Shown piece by piece: positions 51,006-60,565 of a stretch of DNA of 64,000 bases (within the stretch, counting starts at the first letter, position 1; every line of letters starts with the position of its first letter). Where the stretch lies: positions 1 to 64,000 of the forward strand of contig BNBP01000007.1 in NCBI GenBank assembly GCA_014656015.1, in the 5' to 3' direction. The position numbers and the translations under genes were made by a program. The DNA comes from Streptomyces griseoaurantiacus. GTDB lineage: Bacteria; Actinomycetota; Actinomycetes; Streptomycetales; Streptomycetaceae. The notes under the pieces were generated by a model. That model saw only the letters and a program-made list of their open reading frames with translations. It was not told the origin of the DNA and searched no databases.

Positions 51006-51929
51006 ATGACCACGACAAGTCCCACCAAGACCGCCGTGCCGGGGCCCGCCCCGGCGCCGCTGCCCGCCGAGCCGGGCAAGGGCCGCAACCGCTTCAAGAT
51101 CGGCGCCGGCCAGCAGCTCAAGGGCGGCCCGCTGACGTACGTCTTCCTGATCATCGTCGGCCTGGGTTCCGTCTTCCCGCTGTACTGGACGCTGGTCGCC
51201 GCCTCGCACGACCAGCAGCGGGTCCTCGACACCCCGCCGCCGTTCATCCCGGGCGGCAGGCTGTTCAGCAACCTGCAGACGGCCTGGGAGCAGGCCAACC
51301 TCGGCAAGGCGATCGTCAACACCGCGATCGTGGCCGGCTGCATCACCGCCGCCACCCTGTTCTTCTGCACCCTGGCCGGCTACGCCTTCGCCAAGATGCG
51401 CTTCCGCGGCCGCAACGTGCTGATGACCGCGGTCATCGCCACCCTGACGGTCCCGCCGCAGCTCAGCGTCGTGCCGCTGTTCATGATGATGTCGGACATC
51501 GGCTGGAACGGTCAGCTGGAGTCGGTCATCTTCCCGACCCTGGTCGGCGCCTTCGGCGTGTTCTTCATGCGGCAGTACCTGATCGAGGCGCTGCCCTACG
51601 AGCTCATCGAGGCGGCCAAGGTCGACGGCGCGAGCAACATCCGCATCGTCTGGAACGTGGTCCTGCCCGCCGCCCGGCCCGCGATGATGGTGCTCGGCAT
51701 GCTGACCTTCGTCCAGGCCTGGAACGACTTCTTCTGGCCCTTCCTCGCGCTGAACCAGGAGAACCCCACCATCCAGGTGGCGCTCGGCCTGCTCAGCGCC
51801 TCGTACACGCCGGACCAGAGCATCGTCATGGCGGGCGCGCTGATCAGCACGCTCCCGCTGCTGCTCGTGTTCATCGTCTTCGGCAAGCAGATCGTCGGCG
51901 GCATCATGGCGGGCGCGGTCAAGGGCTGA
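51006..51929 (+). CDS. cebG: Cellobiose ABC transporter permease
   Basis: A 307-residue MalG-type permease: [44 protein letters not shown], and [52 protein letters not shown] (EAA loop). It follows cebF by 14 bases with GGGAGCG as ribosome site. A hairpin (51940-51970) follows before the GH1 gene. Confidence 0.9.
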   Translation: MTTTSPTKTAVPGPAPAPLPAEPGKGRNRFKIGAGQQLKGGPLTYVFLIIVGLGSVFPLYWTLVAASHDQQRVLDTPPPFIPGGRLFSNLQTAWEQANLGKAIVNTAIVAGCITAATLFFCTLAGYAFAKMRFRGRNVLMTAVIATLTVPPQLSVVPLFMMMSDIGWNGQLESVIFPTLVGAFGVFFMRQYLIEALPYELIEAAKVDGASNIRIVWNVVLPAARPAMMVLGMLTFVQAWNDFFWPFLALNQENPTIQVALGLLSASYTPDQSIVMAGALISTLPLLLVFIVFGKQIVGGIMAGAVKG

Positions 51930-51939
51930 CGTCCATCCG

Positions 51940-51970
51940 GGTACGGCCCGTCCCGCACACGGGCCGTACC
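51940..51970 (+). terminator. Hairpin after cebG
   Basis: GGTACGGCCCGT (51940-51951) pairs perfectly with ACGGGCCGTACC (51959-51970). It probably reduces read-through into bglC, which has its own CebR box. Confidence 0.75.
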
Positions 51971-52124
51971 GGCGGGGGAGGCGGCACCGCCCGCCTCCCC
52001 GAGTCACCCGCCGCCCGCGGGGTCCGCTCCGCACCGAAACCCCGCCCCGCCGGGCCCGCACCCGGGCCTCTCCTGCCTTCCCCCCCCACCGCCGGACCAC
52101 CGTCCGGACCGCCTCACGCCACTT

Positions 52125-52138
52125 TGGGAGCGTTCTCA
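52125..52138 (+). promoter_or_regulatory. CebR-type box before bglC
   Basis: TGGGAGCGTTCTCA matches the CebR palindrome TGGGAGCGCTCCCA except at two positions. It stands two bases before the ATG at 52141, covering the ribosome site region, as for the first GH1 gene. Confidence 0.75.
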
Positions 52139-52140
52139 CC

Positions 52141-53604
52141 ATGACCGCCGTACGACCCGAGACCACTGCCCGGCCGGTAACGGACACCTCTCTCTCCTTC
52201 CCGACCGACTTCGTCTGGGGTGCCGCCACCGCCGCCTACCAGGTGGAGGGCGCCGCCGCCGAGGACGGTCGCACCCCTTCGATCTGGGACACCTTCAGCC
52301 ACACCCCCGGCAAGGTGCGCAACGGTGACACCGGCGACATCGCCGCCGACCACTACCACCGGTACCGCGACGACGTGGCGCTGATGAAGGACCTCGGCCT
52401 GAAGGCGTACCGCTTCTCGGTCTCCTGGTCCCGGGTCCAGCCCACCGGCCGCGGCCCCGCCGTCGAGCGCGGCCTGGACTTCTACCGCCGTCTCACCGAC
52501 GAGCTGCTCGAGGCGGGCATCACCCCGGTCGCCACCCTCTACCACTGGGACCTGCCCCAGGAGCTGGAGGACGCGGGCGGCTGGCCGCAGCGCGACACCG
52601 CCTACCGCTTCGCCGACTACGCCGAGATCATGGCCCGCGCCCTCGGCGACCGCGTCGGCGTGTGGACCACCCTCAACGAGCCCTGGTGCTCGGCCTTCCT
52701 CGGCTACGGATCCGGTGTGCACGCCCCGGGCCGCACCGACCCGGCCGCCACCCTGCGCGCCGCCCACCACCTGAACCTGGCCCACGGCAAGGCGGTCGGG
52801 GTGCTGCGCGACCTCCTGCCGTCGACCGCGCAGACCTCCATCACCCTCAACCTGCACCAGGTCCGCCCGCTGACCGACAGCCCCGAGGACGCCGAGGCGG
52901 CCCGCCGCATCGACGCCGTCGGCAACCGCGTCTTCACCGGCCCGATCCTGGACGGCGCCTACCCCCAGGACCTGATCGCCGACACCTCCCACCTGGTGGA
53001 CTGGAACGAGCTGGTCCAGGACGGCGACCTGGCGGAGATCTCCCGCCCGATCGACGTCCTCGGCGTCAACTACTACTCGCCGACCGTGGTCTCGCACCCG
53101 GTCGACGGTGCCGGCACCACGAAGAACGACGGTCACGGCGCCAGCGCCCACTCCCCGTGGACGGGCTCCGACCACGTCGCCTTCCACCTCGCCAACGACA
53201 ACCTCACGGCGATGAACTGGGCCATCGACGCCAGCGGCCTGCACACCCTGCTGACCGACCTGGCCAAGTCGCACCCCGAACTGCCGCTGATGGTCACCGA
53301 GAACGGTGCCGCCTTCGACGACTACATCTCGCCCGAGGGCAAGGTCAACGACCCGCAGCGGGTGGCCTACCTCCACGCCCACCTGGACGCCGTCCGCCGG
53401 GCCGTCGCCGACGGCGCCGACGTGCGGGGCTACTTCCTGTGGTCGCTGCTTGACAACTTCGAGTGGTCCTACGGCTACTCCAAGCGCTTCGGCGCCGTCT
53501 ACGTCGACTACTCCACCCAGCGCCGCATCCCCAAGGACAGCGCCCACTGGTACGCGGGCGTGATCCGCGAGAACGCGCTGCCGGCCACCGGCTCGCAGGG
53601 CTGA
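52141..53604 (+). CDS. bglC: GH1 beta-glucosidase
   Basis: A 487-residue cytoplasmic GH1 enzyme: [39 protein letters not shown] at the N-terminus, acid/base Glu in [21 protein letters not shown] and nucleophile Glu in [15 protein letters not shown]. It splits the imported cellobiose into glucose. In the ceb clusters I know, bglC follows cebG, which fits. The paralogue at 44831 is very similar throughout, so one of the two is likely a duplicate with some change of specificity. Confidence 0.9.
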   Translation: MTAVRPETTARPVTDTSLSFPTDFVWGAATAAYQVEGAAAEDGRTPSIWDTFSHTPGKVRNGDTGDIAADHYHRYRDDVALMKDLGLKAYRFSVSWSRVQPTGRGPAVERGLDFYRRLTDELLEAGITPVATLYHWDLPQELEDAGGWPQRDTAYRFADYAEIMARALGDRVGVWTTLNEPWCSAFLGYGSGVHAPGRTDPAATLRAAHHLNLAHGKAVGVLRDLLPSTAQTSITLNLHQVRPLTDSPEDAEAARRIDAVGNRVFTGPILDGAYPQDLIADTSHLVDWNELVQDGDLAEISRPIDVLGVNYYSPTVVSHPVDGAGTTKNDGHGASAHSPWTGSDHVAFHLANDNLTAMNWAIDASGLHTLLTDLAKSHPELPLMVTENGAAFDDYISPEGKVNDPQRVAYLHAHLDAVRRAVADGADVRGYFLWSLLDNFEWSYGYSKRFGAVYVDYSTQRRIPKDSAHWYAGVIRENALPATGSQG

Positions 53605-53615
53605 TCCACACCGCC

Positions 53616-53660
53616 CGGGAGGGGCGCGGCCGGACACCGGCCGCGCCCCTCCCGTCTTTT
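53616..53660 (+). terminator. Rho-independent terminator of bglC
   Basis: CGGGAGGGGCGCGGCCGG (53616-53633) pairs with CCGGCCGCGCCCCTCCCG (53637-53654), followed by TCTTTT. This is a classic strong terminator. Confidence 0.9.
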
Positions 53661-53795
53661 GTGCCGCCGGAGAGGGCACGGAGTCCGTCCGACGAGGGAC
53701 GATGGTCCTCGGCGGAAGACGACGGGCCCGTACGCCGTGCCGTCCCGGGCTGTTACATTCCTGGCCTGAAAGCGGCAAAACAGGAGGCGGCGACT

Positions 53796-54851
53796 ATGGC
53801 GGTCAACGGTGGGCGGAGCCGGGGCGGTCGACGGCCCACCCTGGAGGAGGTCGCCGCCCGGGCCGGTGTGGGCCGCGGCACGGTCTCCCGGGTGATCAAC
53901 GGGTCCCCCCGGGTCAGCGCCGCCACCCGCGCCGCCGTCGAGGCGGCCGTCGCCGAGCTGGGCTTCGTCCCCAACACCGCCGCCCGCGCACTCGCCGCCA
54001 ACCGCACCGACGCCATCGCGCTGGTCGTCCCCGAGCCCGAGACCCGGTTCTTCGCCGAGCCGTACTTCTCCGACATGCTGCGGGGTGTGGGCGCCGAACT
54101 GTCCGACACGGAGATGCAGTTGCTGCTCATCTTCGCGGGCGGGGACCGTGAGCGCCGCCGGCTCGCCCAGTACCTGGCCGCGCACCGGGTGGACGGGGTG
54201 CTGCTGGTCTCCGTGCACGCCGACGATCCGCTGCCCGACCTGATCGCCCAGCTCGAGATCCCCGCCGTGATCAGCGGCCCGCGCTCCGGCGCGGAGACGC
54301 TCGCCTCGGTCGACTCGGACAACTACGCGGGCGCCCGCTCGGCCGTGGAGCACCTCCTGGCGGGCGGCCGCCGCACGATCGCCCACATCACCGGACTGCT
54401 CGCCGTCTACGGCGCCCAGCGGCGTCTGGACGGTTACCGGGAGGCCCTGCGGGACGCGGGACTCCCCGTCCACGAACACCTCGTGGAGCCGGGCGACTTC
54501 ACCGAGGAGGGCGGCCGCCGGGCGATGACGCGGCTGCTGGAGCGCACCCCGCACCTCGACGCGGTCTTCGCCGGCTCCGACGTCATGGCCGCCGGTGCCC
54601 GCCAGGTACTGCGCGAGGCGGGCCGCCGCATACCCGAGGACGTCGCCCTGATCGGCTACGACGACTCCGCGATCGCCCGCCACATGGATCCGCCGCTGAC
54701 CAGCGTCCGCCAGCCGATCGAGGAGATGGGCCGGGCGATGATCGACCTCCTGCTGCACGAGATCGCCGCCCACCGCCTCCCGGGCGCAGTCCCCGCGGAA
54801 CGCCGCCACGAGGTCCTGCCGACGGAACTGGTCGTCCGGGCGTCGTCGTAG
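53796..54851 (+). CDS. LacI-family regulator, CebR paralogue
   Basis: A 351-residue repressor very similar to the copy at 46684: RPTLEEVAARAGVGRGTVSRVINGSPRVSAATRAAVEAAVAELGFVPNTAARALAANRTDAIALVVPEPETRFFAEPYFSDMLRG. The recognition helix GVGRGTVSRVINGS is the same in both, so both may bind the CebR box. The sugar-binding region differs (VSVHADDPLPDLIAQLEIPAVISGPRSGAETLASVDSDN). AGGAGG lies eight bases before ATG 53796. It follows bglC after a strong terminator and has no CebR box of its own. Confidence 0.85.
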   Translation: MAVNGGRSRGGRRPTLEEVAARAGVGRGTVSRVINGSPRVSAATRAAVEAAVAELGFVPNTAARALAANRTDAIALVVPEPETRFFAEPYFSDMLRGVGAELSDTEMQLLLIFAGGDRERRRLAQYLAAHRVDGVLLVSVHADDPLPDLIAQLEIPAVISGPRSGAETLASVDSDNYAGARSAVEHLLAGGRRTIAHITGLLAVYGAQRRLDGYREALRDAGLPVHEHLVEPGDFTEEGGRRAMTRLLERTPHLDAVFAGSDVMAAGARQVLREAGRRIPEDVALIGYDDSAIARHMDPPLTSVRQPIEEMGRAMIDLLLHEIAAHRLPGAVPAERRHEVLPTELVVRASS

Positions 54852-54914
54852 AGGGCACCGGGGCGGTACGCGGGGAACCCCGGCGGTTCCCGCCGGGGGA
54901 GGGAACGGGGTATG

Positions 54915-54957
54915 CGAAAGGCCGGTCACCCAGCGCTTCGGGTGACCGGCCTTTTCG
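54915..54957. terminator. Bidirectional terminator, LacI / tRNA-His
   Basis: CGAAAGGCCGGTCACCC pairs with GGGTGACCGGCCTTTTCG around an 8-base loop, between the convergent LacI gene and tRNA-His. Confidence 0.85.
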
Positions 54958-54963
54958 AGAAAG

Positions 54964-55037
54964 GGTGAGTGACGGGACTCGAACCCGCGACATCCTGGAC
55001 CACAACCAGGTGCTCTACCATCTGAGCTACACCCACC
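54964..55037 (-). tRNA. tRNA-His (GUG)
   Basis: A complete cloverleaf on the minus strand: acceptor GTGGGTG/CACTCAC, the extra G at -1 facing a C discriminator as in all bacterial tRNA-His, anticodon loop TTGTGGT with GTG, and T arm GGTTCGAGTCC. No CCA is encoded. Confidence 0.95.
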
Positions 55038-55163
55038 ATGACCGACGGTTTCCCTGGTGTTCCACCGACCGGCCGAGAAAAAGTGTACAGGGTCCGCGGG
55101 GGTGCTCGCGCACGCCTTTTCGCGGGGGGTGTCCGGGGCCACCGCGGGGGCCGGACGCCCAGG

Positions 55164-55766
55164 TCAGTGGCCGGTGACCACGTGCTTCGCGGCGATGGTG
55201 CGGGCCGTGTCGGAATCCGGTCCGGGCTGCGGTACGAAGATCGCCTCCCGGTAGTAGCGCAGCTCCGCGATGGATTCCCGGATGTCCGCCAGCGCCCGGT
55301 GGTTGCCGTTCTTCTCGGGGCTGTTGAAGTAGGCCCGCGGGTACCAGCGCCGGGCCAGCTCCTTGACCGAACTGACGTCCACGATGCGGTAGTGGAGGTA
55401 TTCCTCCAGCGAGGGCATGTCCCGGGCGAGGAAACCCCGGTCGGTGCCGACGGAGTTGCCGCACAGGGGGGCCTTGCGGGGCTCCTTGACGTGTTCGCGG
55501 ACGTAGGCGAGCACCCGCTCCTCGGCGTCGGCCATCGTCGTGCCGGACGCCAGTTCGGACAGCAGGCCGGAGGAGGTGTGCATCTCGCGCACCACCTCGG
55601 GCATCGTCTCCAGCGCCTCGTCCGGCGGCCGGATGACGATGTCCACCCCCTCGCCCAGCACGTTCAGCTCGGAGTCGGTGACCAGCGCGGCCACCTCGAT
55701 GAGCGCGTCGGAGGACAGCGAGAGACCGGTCATCTCGCAGTCGATCCACACCATGCGATCGTTCAT
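55164..55766 (-). CDS. orn: Oligoribonuclease
   Basis: A 200-residue DEDDh 3'-to-5' exonuclease. Motif I is [11 protein letters not shown] (Asp 9, Glu 11), motif II is [17 protein letters not shown] (Asp), and motif III is [11 protein letters not shown] (His, Asp). It degrades RNA oligomers of 2-5 bases, including pGpG from c-di-GMP breakdown, and links to the GGDEF/EAL protein in this window. AAGGTAAGG stands before ATG 55766. It follows adpA on the same strand, an arrangement seen in Streptomyces. Confidence 0.95.
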   Translation of the reverse strand: MNDRMVWIDCEMTGLSLSSDALIEVAALVTDSELNVLGEGVDIVIRPPDEALETMPEVVREMHTSSGLLSELASGTTMADAEERVLAYVREHVKEPRKAPLCGNSVGTDRGFLARDMPSLEEYLHYRIVDVSSVKELARRWYPRAYFNSPEKNGNHRALADIRESIAELRYYREAIFVPQPGPDSDTARTIAAKHVVTGH

Positions 55767-55908
55767 GAGCCTTACCTTATGACCCCGCGGCGGCACGGCG
55801 GACCGCCCGTGCACGAGGGACGTGCGCACGGCACGCGCGGGCGGGGCGGGGCGGACCGTGCCGGACCGGGTCCGTACGGCCTGCCCCGCCCCGCCCGGGG
55901 AGCGCCTC

Positions 55909-57192
55909 CTACGGTGCGCCCCGCGAGCCCGGTACGCCCGCGCGTCCGCTGCCCGCGTAGTACATCTCCTGCGCGTGCCGGCCGGCTCCCGGCCCGTGGC
56001 CGTGCTCGGGCGCCGGGGCCGAGACGGAGGCCGCCGCGCCCAGGGCGTTCGCCGCCGCGGCACGCCGCGACTGCATCGGCAGCTGCGGAGGCTGATCCGG
56101 TGCCATCGACTGCGGACCGCCGGGGCCCGCGACCGGACTCGGGACGCCCTCGGCCTCGGCCGGACGCTCACCCTGCGGCCGGCGCGCCCGGTAGGCCGCC
56201 CGGTACGCGGCCGGGGACGAGCCGAGCTGCCGCCGGAAGTGCCCGCGCAGCGCCACCGGCGAGCGGAAGCCGCAGCGGCCCGCGACCTCGTCGACCGAGT
56301 AGTCGGAGGTCTCCAGCAGCCGCTGTGCCTGCAGCACCCGCTGCGTGATCAGCCACTGCAGCGGCGCGCTGCCCGTGAGCGAACGGAACCGGCGGTCGAA
56401 CGTGCGCCGGCTCATGTACGCGCGGGCGGCCAGCGTCTCCACGTCGAACTGCTCGTGGAGGTGCTCCAGGGCCCAGGCGACGACCTCGGCGAGCGGGTCG
56501 GCGCCGATCTCCTCCGGTAAAGAGCGGTCCAGGTAGCGCTCCTGCCCGCCGCTGCGGCGCGGTGGCACCACCAGCCGGCGGGCCAGCGCGCCGGCCGCCT
56601 CGTTGCCGTGGTCGGAGCGCACGATGTGCAGGCACAGGTCGATGCCGGCGGCCGTGCCCGCGCTGGTCAGGACGTCGCCGTCGTCCACGAAGAGCTCGCG
56701 GGGATCGACGTGCACCGACGGGTAGCGCTTGGCCAGCGTCGGCGCGTACATCCAGTGCGTGGTGGCCGGGCGGCCGTCCAGCAGGCCGGCCGCGGCCAGC
56801 ACGAAGGCGCCGGTGCACAGTCCGACGATCCGCGCGCCTTCCTCGTGCGCCCGGCGCAGTGCGTCGAGCGCCTCCTCCGGCGGCGGAGAAGTGATCGAAC
56901 GCCAGGCCGGTACGACGACCGTGCCGGCCCGTGATATCGCCTCCAGCCCATGTGGTGCGGTGAGTTCGAGGCCCCCCGTGGTCCGCAGCGGGCCCTCCTC
57001 GCCACCGCACACCAGCAGGCGGTAGCGCGGCACGCCGGCGTCCTGGCGGTCGATCCCGAACACCGACAGCGGTATGGAACTCTCGAAGATGGGGCCGCCG
57101 CTGAACAGCAGCACAGCGACGATCTCCTTGCGGCGGCGTCCGGAGAGTTTCCGGACCGCGGCTTCCGGCGCGGCAGTGGAGTCGTGGCTCAT
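55909..57192 (-). CDS. adpA: AdpA, AraC-family developmental master regulator
   Basis: A 427-residue regulator. Residues about 25-200 form a ThiJ/PfpI-like domain ([56 protein letters not shown]). From 245 to 345 lies the double AraC helix-turn-helix: [67 protein letters not shown]. The Leu codon at residue 225, in the hinge, is TTA (56518-56520), which places translation under bldA tRNA-Leu. AdpA controls many genes for development and antibiotics. The C-terminal 80 residues are Pro/Ala-rich. orn follows. Confidence 0.95.
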   Translation of the reverse strand: MSHDSTAAPEAAVRKLSGRRRKEIVAVLLFSGGPIFESSIPLSVFGIDRQDAGVPRYRLLVCGGEEGPLRTTGGLELTAPHGLEAISRAGTVVVPAWRSITSPPPEEALDALRRAHEEGARIVGLCTGAFVLAAAGLLDGRPATTHWMYAPTLAKRYPSVHVDPRELFVDDGDVLTSAGTAAGIDLCLHIVRSDHGNEAAGALARRLVVPPRRSGGQERYLDRSLPEEIGADPLAEVVAWALEHLHEQFDVETLAARAYMSRRTFDRRFRSLTGSAPLQWLITQRVLQAQRLLETSDYSVDEVAGRCGFRSPVALRGHFRRQLGSSPAAYRAAYRARRPQGERPAEAEGVPSPVAGPGGPQSMAPDQPPQLPMQSRRAAAANALGAAASVSAPAPEHGHGPGAGRHAQEMYYAGSGRAGVPGSRGAP

Positions 57193-57579
57193 ACTGCTAA
57201 GCCCCCCTCGGTGGTCGCGGCGCCCTCCATGCTTCGGGTCTGTCGCTCCAACACGTTTCCCCTCGGTCCAGCACGAGTCCCCCGCCGTAAGACAGTCATG
57301 ATCGAATCTACTGCTTCGGGTGGTGCCGGCGTGACCGGTTCACCATCCGGCGAATTGTCGACATGGCAACTTGGCGTAAAGCATTCGATCACGAAGCGTT
57401 GCACTCGTGGGCCGTGCAGGGAAGTGCGCCTCGTCCCGGTGGCCGGTCCCCATAGGGTGCGCGTGCCTCCCCAGACCCTTTCGGTGCAGGTCGAACGGGC
57501 TGTGGGGGGGTCTGTGAGGGGTGTGTGCGCATGGCCGGGAAGTTGGCCGAAAACATGCGGGCGCGTGCGCGGAAACCGG
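57193..57579 (-). promoter_or_regulatory. adpA upstream region
   Basis: The 390 bases upstream of adpA hold no gene. They contain less GC-rich stretches (TGGCGTAAAG near 57369-57382, and CTTCGTGATCGAATGC), which fit promoter and regulator sites. Exact AdpA or BldD sites are not assigned because only partial matches are seen. Confidence 0.5.
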
Positions 57580-58062
57580 TCAGTCGACCGGCGTATTTCG
57601 GCGGTTCCGGCGACCGCCCCTGTGCGCCCCCGGGGACGCTCCGGCGTGAGCCGGTCGGCGGGTGCGCGCGTGGGCGGCCTGTCGCCCCGCCGGGCCGGTC
57701 CGGGGCCCGAGGGATCCGCGGGGTTCCTCGGACGCGTGCGCGGGACGGGGCCGGTGGGCCCGCAGTGCCTCCAGGGCCGCCTGTGCGGCGTGCCGCTCGG
57801 AGCGGCGCAGCAGGGCGCGGCAGGCGGCGGTGACGGCCGCGAGCCCCAGGGCGGCGCCGGTGGCGCCGGCCAGCGAGGTGCCGTACCAGACGAGGACGAG
57901 GGGGACCAGGACGCAACTGAAGGCGGCCCAGCGGACGAGATCGCCGACGGTGTCCTGAGGGGGGCCGGCCGCGGGGGAGCGGGGCCGGGTGCGGGCGCGC
58001 GGGCGGCGGCCGTGGGACGGGCGGGGTGCGGGCAACAAGGGCTCCCTGGGGCGATGGCTCAC
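57580..58062 (-). CDS. Unknown membrane-linked protein next to adpA
   Basis: A 160-residue protein: a basic N-terminus (VSHRPREPLLPAPRPSHGRRPRARTRPRSP), two hydrophobic segments (VGDLVRWAAFSCVLVPLVLVWYG, and GATGAALGLAAVTAACRALL, about 45-88), then an Arg/His/Ala tail (SERHAAQAALEALRAHRPRP). I recall this pattern beside adpA in other Streptomyces; function unknown. Start GTG 58062 has no ribosome site; a later start is possible. The conserved part is QDTVGDLVRWAAFSC. Confidence 0.6.
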   Translation of the reverse strand: MSHRPREPLLPAPRPSHGRRPRARTRPRSPAAGPPQDTVGDLVRWAAFSCVLVPLVLVWYGTSLAGATGAALGLAAVTAACRALLRRSERHAAQAALEALRAHRPRPAHASEEPRGSLGPRTGPAGRQAAHARTRRPAHAGASPGAHRGGRRNRRNTPVD

Positions 58063-58418
58063 GGGGTTCAACGCGGGGCGGCGGCAAGTGGTCACTGCGA
58101 TGATCGGGTTCCGTTTCCGGTGGAGGCGTCCGAAACGCGCTCGATGTCCGGGAAGGTGCTGTGGAGCCGGTGTGAAGCGCTCGTGGTGACGCCTGTAAGG
58201 GGCAGGGACCGTTGCGCCGGGGGCGGTGGCTCGTGCATGCTCCGGGGAACCCCGCGCGGCCAGTGCGGGAGCCGGGCCCGTTCCCTGGGCCGGGAAGGCG
58301 TGCCGCCGTACTCTTTGGGGTATGGGCCGGGGAAGATGTTTCCCGGACAGCTCCGCCGTGCACCGTCGTCTTCCCGCACACCGCCGTCCCCGACGAGGAT
58401 CACAACGCCGAGACACTC

Positions 58419-58946
58419 ATGGCCGGTCACGAATTCTTCGAACCCGCGGACCGCAAGCGGTCGGTCGCCGAGCCCGCCTCGGTCGACCCCTTGGCGTCGG
58501 ACGAGAGCCGCACGCCCTGCGACCCCGCGTTCCAGCACGGGGTGGTCGTCGGCTTCGACGGCTCCACCTCCAGTGAGCGCGCCCTCTCCTACGCGATCGG
58601 CATGGCCCAGCGCATCCGCTCGGGCCTGATCATCGTCCACGTCGCCAACCGGCTGCCCACCACGGTGTGGGCGGGCTGCGAGCCGCCGGTCTTCGTCGAC
58701 GTCCCCGACCACCGCACCGAGGTGCTGGGCCTCGAACTGGCCTGCGCGGACTACCTGGCCGAGGTGCCCTGGATCCTCGTCGAGCGCGGGGGCGACATCT
58801 GCCACGAACTCGAGGAGGTCGGGCAGGAGTACGCGGCGGACGCGATCGTCGTCGGCTCCACGCACGGCCTCGTGGGCCGGCTGTTCGGCTCGGTCGCGGG
58901 CCGTCTGGCCAAGCGTGCCCGGCGCCCGGTGGTCGTCATTCCCTGA
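58419..58946 (+). CDS. Universal stress protein
   Basis: A 175-residue USP-type protein. After a 40-residue extension it has GVVVGFDGSTSSERALSYAIGMAQ, then VHVANRLP, and the ATP-binding signature GSTHGLVGRLFGSVAGRLAKRARRPVVVIP (G-2x-G-9x-G-S). USPs bind ATP or AMP and are induced by stress. ATG 58419 follows a weak GAG-type site. It is divergent from the 160-aa gene. The function in this strain is unknown. Confidence 0.85.
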   Translation: MAGHEFFEPADRKRSVAEPASVDPLASDESRTPCDPAFQHGVVVGFDGSTSSERALSYAIGMAQRIRSGLIIVHVANRLPTTVWAGCEPPVFVDVPDHRTEVLGLELACADYLAEVPWILVERGGDICHELEEVGQEYAADAIVVGSTHGLVGRLFGSVAGRLAKRARRPVVVIP

Positions 58947-59076
58947 GCGGGGCCGGGCCCGCGAGGACACCTCTGACGCGTGGTGAAGTTACTCGCACGT
59001 AGAGGTGTTTGTGCGCATGTGAAGGGCATATACCGGGCACGCACGACTTCACAAGCGCGCATGAAGGGAGCCCGTC

Positions 59077-59646
59077 GTGGACAATGACGTCTCCGCGGGA
59101 AGCAGCACGACCACCGTCGCCGGCCGACTCGCCCTGGGGATCACCCTGTTGGCCTTCGGCCTCGGCCACACCGATGTGATCGACGGCGTCACGGCGGCCA
59201 ACGCCGTCACACTCGCCCACTATGTGGGAGGGGTCGCCCTCTTCCTCGTCGGCCTGCTGGCCTTCCGCGAGCACGACACCGGCAACGGCACCGCCTTCGC
59301 GGCGCTCGGCGCCCTGTGGTTCACCTGGGCCGTCTCGGCCGGAAACCAGGTCTCCGACAACGCGGCCGGACTGTTCCTGCTGCTCTTCGCCCTCGTGACC
59401 CTGACCCTGACCCTCGGCGCGGCCGGCGACGCGCTCGGCCAGGGCACCTACGGTCTGTTCTTCGTCTCCCTGGTGCTGCTCGCGATATCCGTCCTCGCCG
59501 GCAGCGACGCCCTCGGCAAGGTCGGCGGCTGGTTCGCCGTGGCGGCCGGCGCGGTCGCCTGGTACGCGGCGACGGCGGTGCTCGCGCACTGGCCGACGGA
59601 CGTGCGGCGAGGGGTGGCCGGCCGTCGTGTGACGGCGACGGGCTGA
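59077..59646 (+). CDS. GPR1/FUN34/YaaH acetate-uptake family protein
   Basis: A 189-residue membrane protein with six helices: ALGITLLAFGLGHTDVID, NAVTLAHYVGGVALFLVGLLAF, GTAFAALGALWFTWAVS, AAGLFLLLFALVTLTLTLGAAG, TYGLFFVSLVLLAISVLAG and VGGWFAVAAGAVAWYAATAVL. It fits the YaaH/SatP family, which carries acetate or succinate. The conserved NPAPLGL motif near the N-terminus is not seen, which is unusual. GTG 59077 follows AAGGGAG. Confidence 0.75.
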   Translation: MDNDVSAGSSTTTVAGRLALGITLLAFGLGHTDVIDGVTAANAVTLAHYVGGVALFLVGLLAFREHDTGNGTAFAALGALWFTWAVSAGNQVSDNAAGLFLLLFALVTLTLTLGAAGDALGQGTYGLFFVSLVLLAISVLAGSDALGKVGGWFAVAAGAVAWYAATAVLAHWPTDVRRGVAGRRVTATG

Positions 59647-59750
59647 CCGCCGCCCGGTCCCGGGCCGGGGCGGTTCCCGGGACCGCCGAGGACGGGGCCC
59701 GCGCGGCGGTCGCGCCGTGCGGGCCCCGTCCCCGAGGGCAGGGCCCGGGG

Positions 59751-60452
59751 TCAGGCCCCGGTGGGCAGCGCCTCGTGCACGAAGAGGAGCGTGCAGCCGG
59801 TCCTGCTGAAGGTCTGGTGCTCCACGGGGAAGGGATAGTCGACGAAGTCGCCCGCGGCCCGGCGCGCGGTGTGCCGGCTCCCGTCGGGCAGGACCCATTC
59901 GTCGTCGGCCTCGCCGTCGAGGAAGAGGAACCGGTGCGCCGTGCGGTGCGGATGCCGGGGTGCGAAGGATCCCGGCTCGAAGTGGGCCAGTCCCAGGACC
60001 CGTTCGTCGAAGTTCTCGTCCGGCACCACGTCGAGGAGGAGCCGGGACCACTGCCCAGGCCCCGTCGACTGCCACCCCCGCGGACCGAACACGTCCTCGG
60101 CGGGCGCCCCCAGCCGGCTGCCGGACAGCACGAGGGCGAGCGCGCCCTCGGCGCTGGTCACGTCCGCCCCGCCGGCCGGGGGCAGTGCGGCGTAGGCGCC
60201 CTTGCGCCGGAGCCGGGGCTCCTCCCCGTCGGCCTCCGGGAACGAGAGGGCGCCGTCCAGCACGAGTATCCGGTCCTCCGCGGAACCGGCGAGCCGCGAG
60301 GCGCCGCCCGCGGGCAGCCGCAGCAGCGCGAAGGAGTCACCGCTCCCGGCGGAACCGAGCAGTTCCTTCGTCCAGGCCGGCTCCGTGCCGTCCCCCGTGC
60401 CGGGGGCCGGCATCCAGCCCCCGGGTCCAAAGGCCCCTGTGTGACTCGTCAT
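59751..60452 (-). CDS. Cupin (ChrR-like) protein
   Basis: A 233-residue protein with two cupin-like halves. The second has the clear metal motif HPHRTAHRFLFLDGEADDEWVLPDG. The first (ASRLAGSAEDRILVLDGALSF) lacks His and may have lost the metal. GGGAG lies seven bases before ATG 60452. The family serves as metal enzymes or sensors; the substrate is unknown. Convergent with the acetate-transport gene, upstream of glmS. Confidence 0.75.
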   Translation of the reverse strand: MTSHTGAFGPGGWMPAPGTGDGTEPAWTKELLGSAGSGDSFALLRLPAGGASRLAGSAEDRILVLDGALSFPEADGEEPRLRRKGAYAALPPAGGADVTSAEGALALVLSGSRLGAPAEDVFGPRGWQSTGPGQWSRLLLDVVPDENFDERVLGLAHFEPGSFAPRHPHRTAHRFLFLDGEADDEWVLPDGSRHTARRAAGDFVDYPFPVEHQTFSRTGCTLLFVHEALPTGA

Positions 60453-60565
60453 CGCCACGCTCCCTCGCGTCCTCGTCCAGCCGGCCCCCACGGACGTGGA
60501 GGCCGGTCCCCCCGCGGTGAGCACCACGGTAAGCGATCAAGGACGAGGAAAAGTGGGCGCGTCGT

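Noticed and set aside
57193-57579. AdpA or BldD binding sites upstream of adpA
   Set aside because: Only partial matches (TGGCGTAAAG, TGGCCGAAAA) to the AdpA consensus were found, each with a mismatch at an important base.
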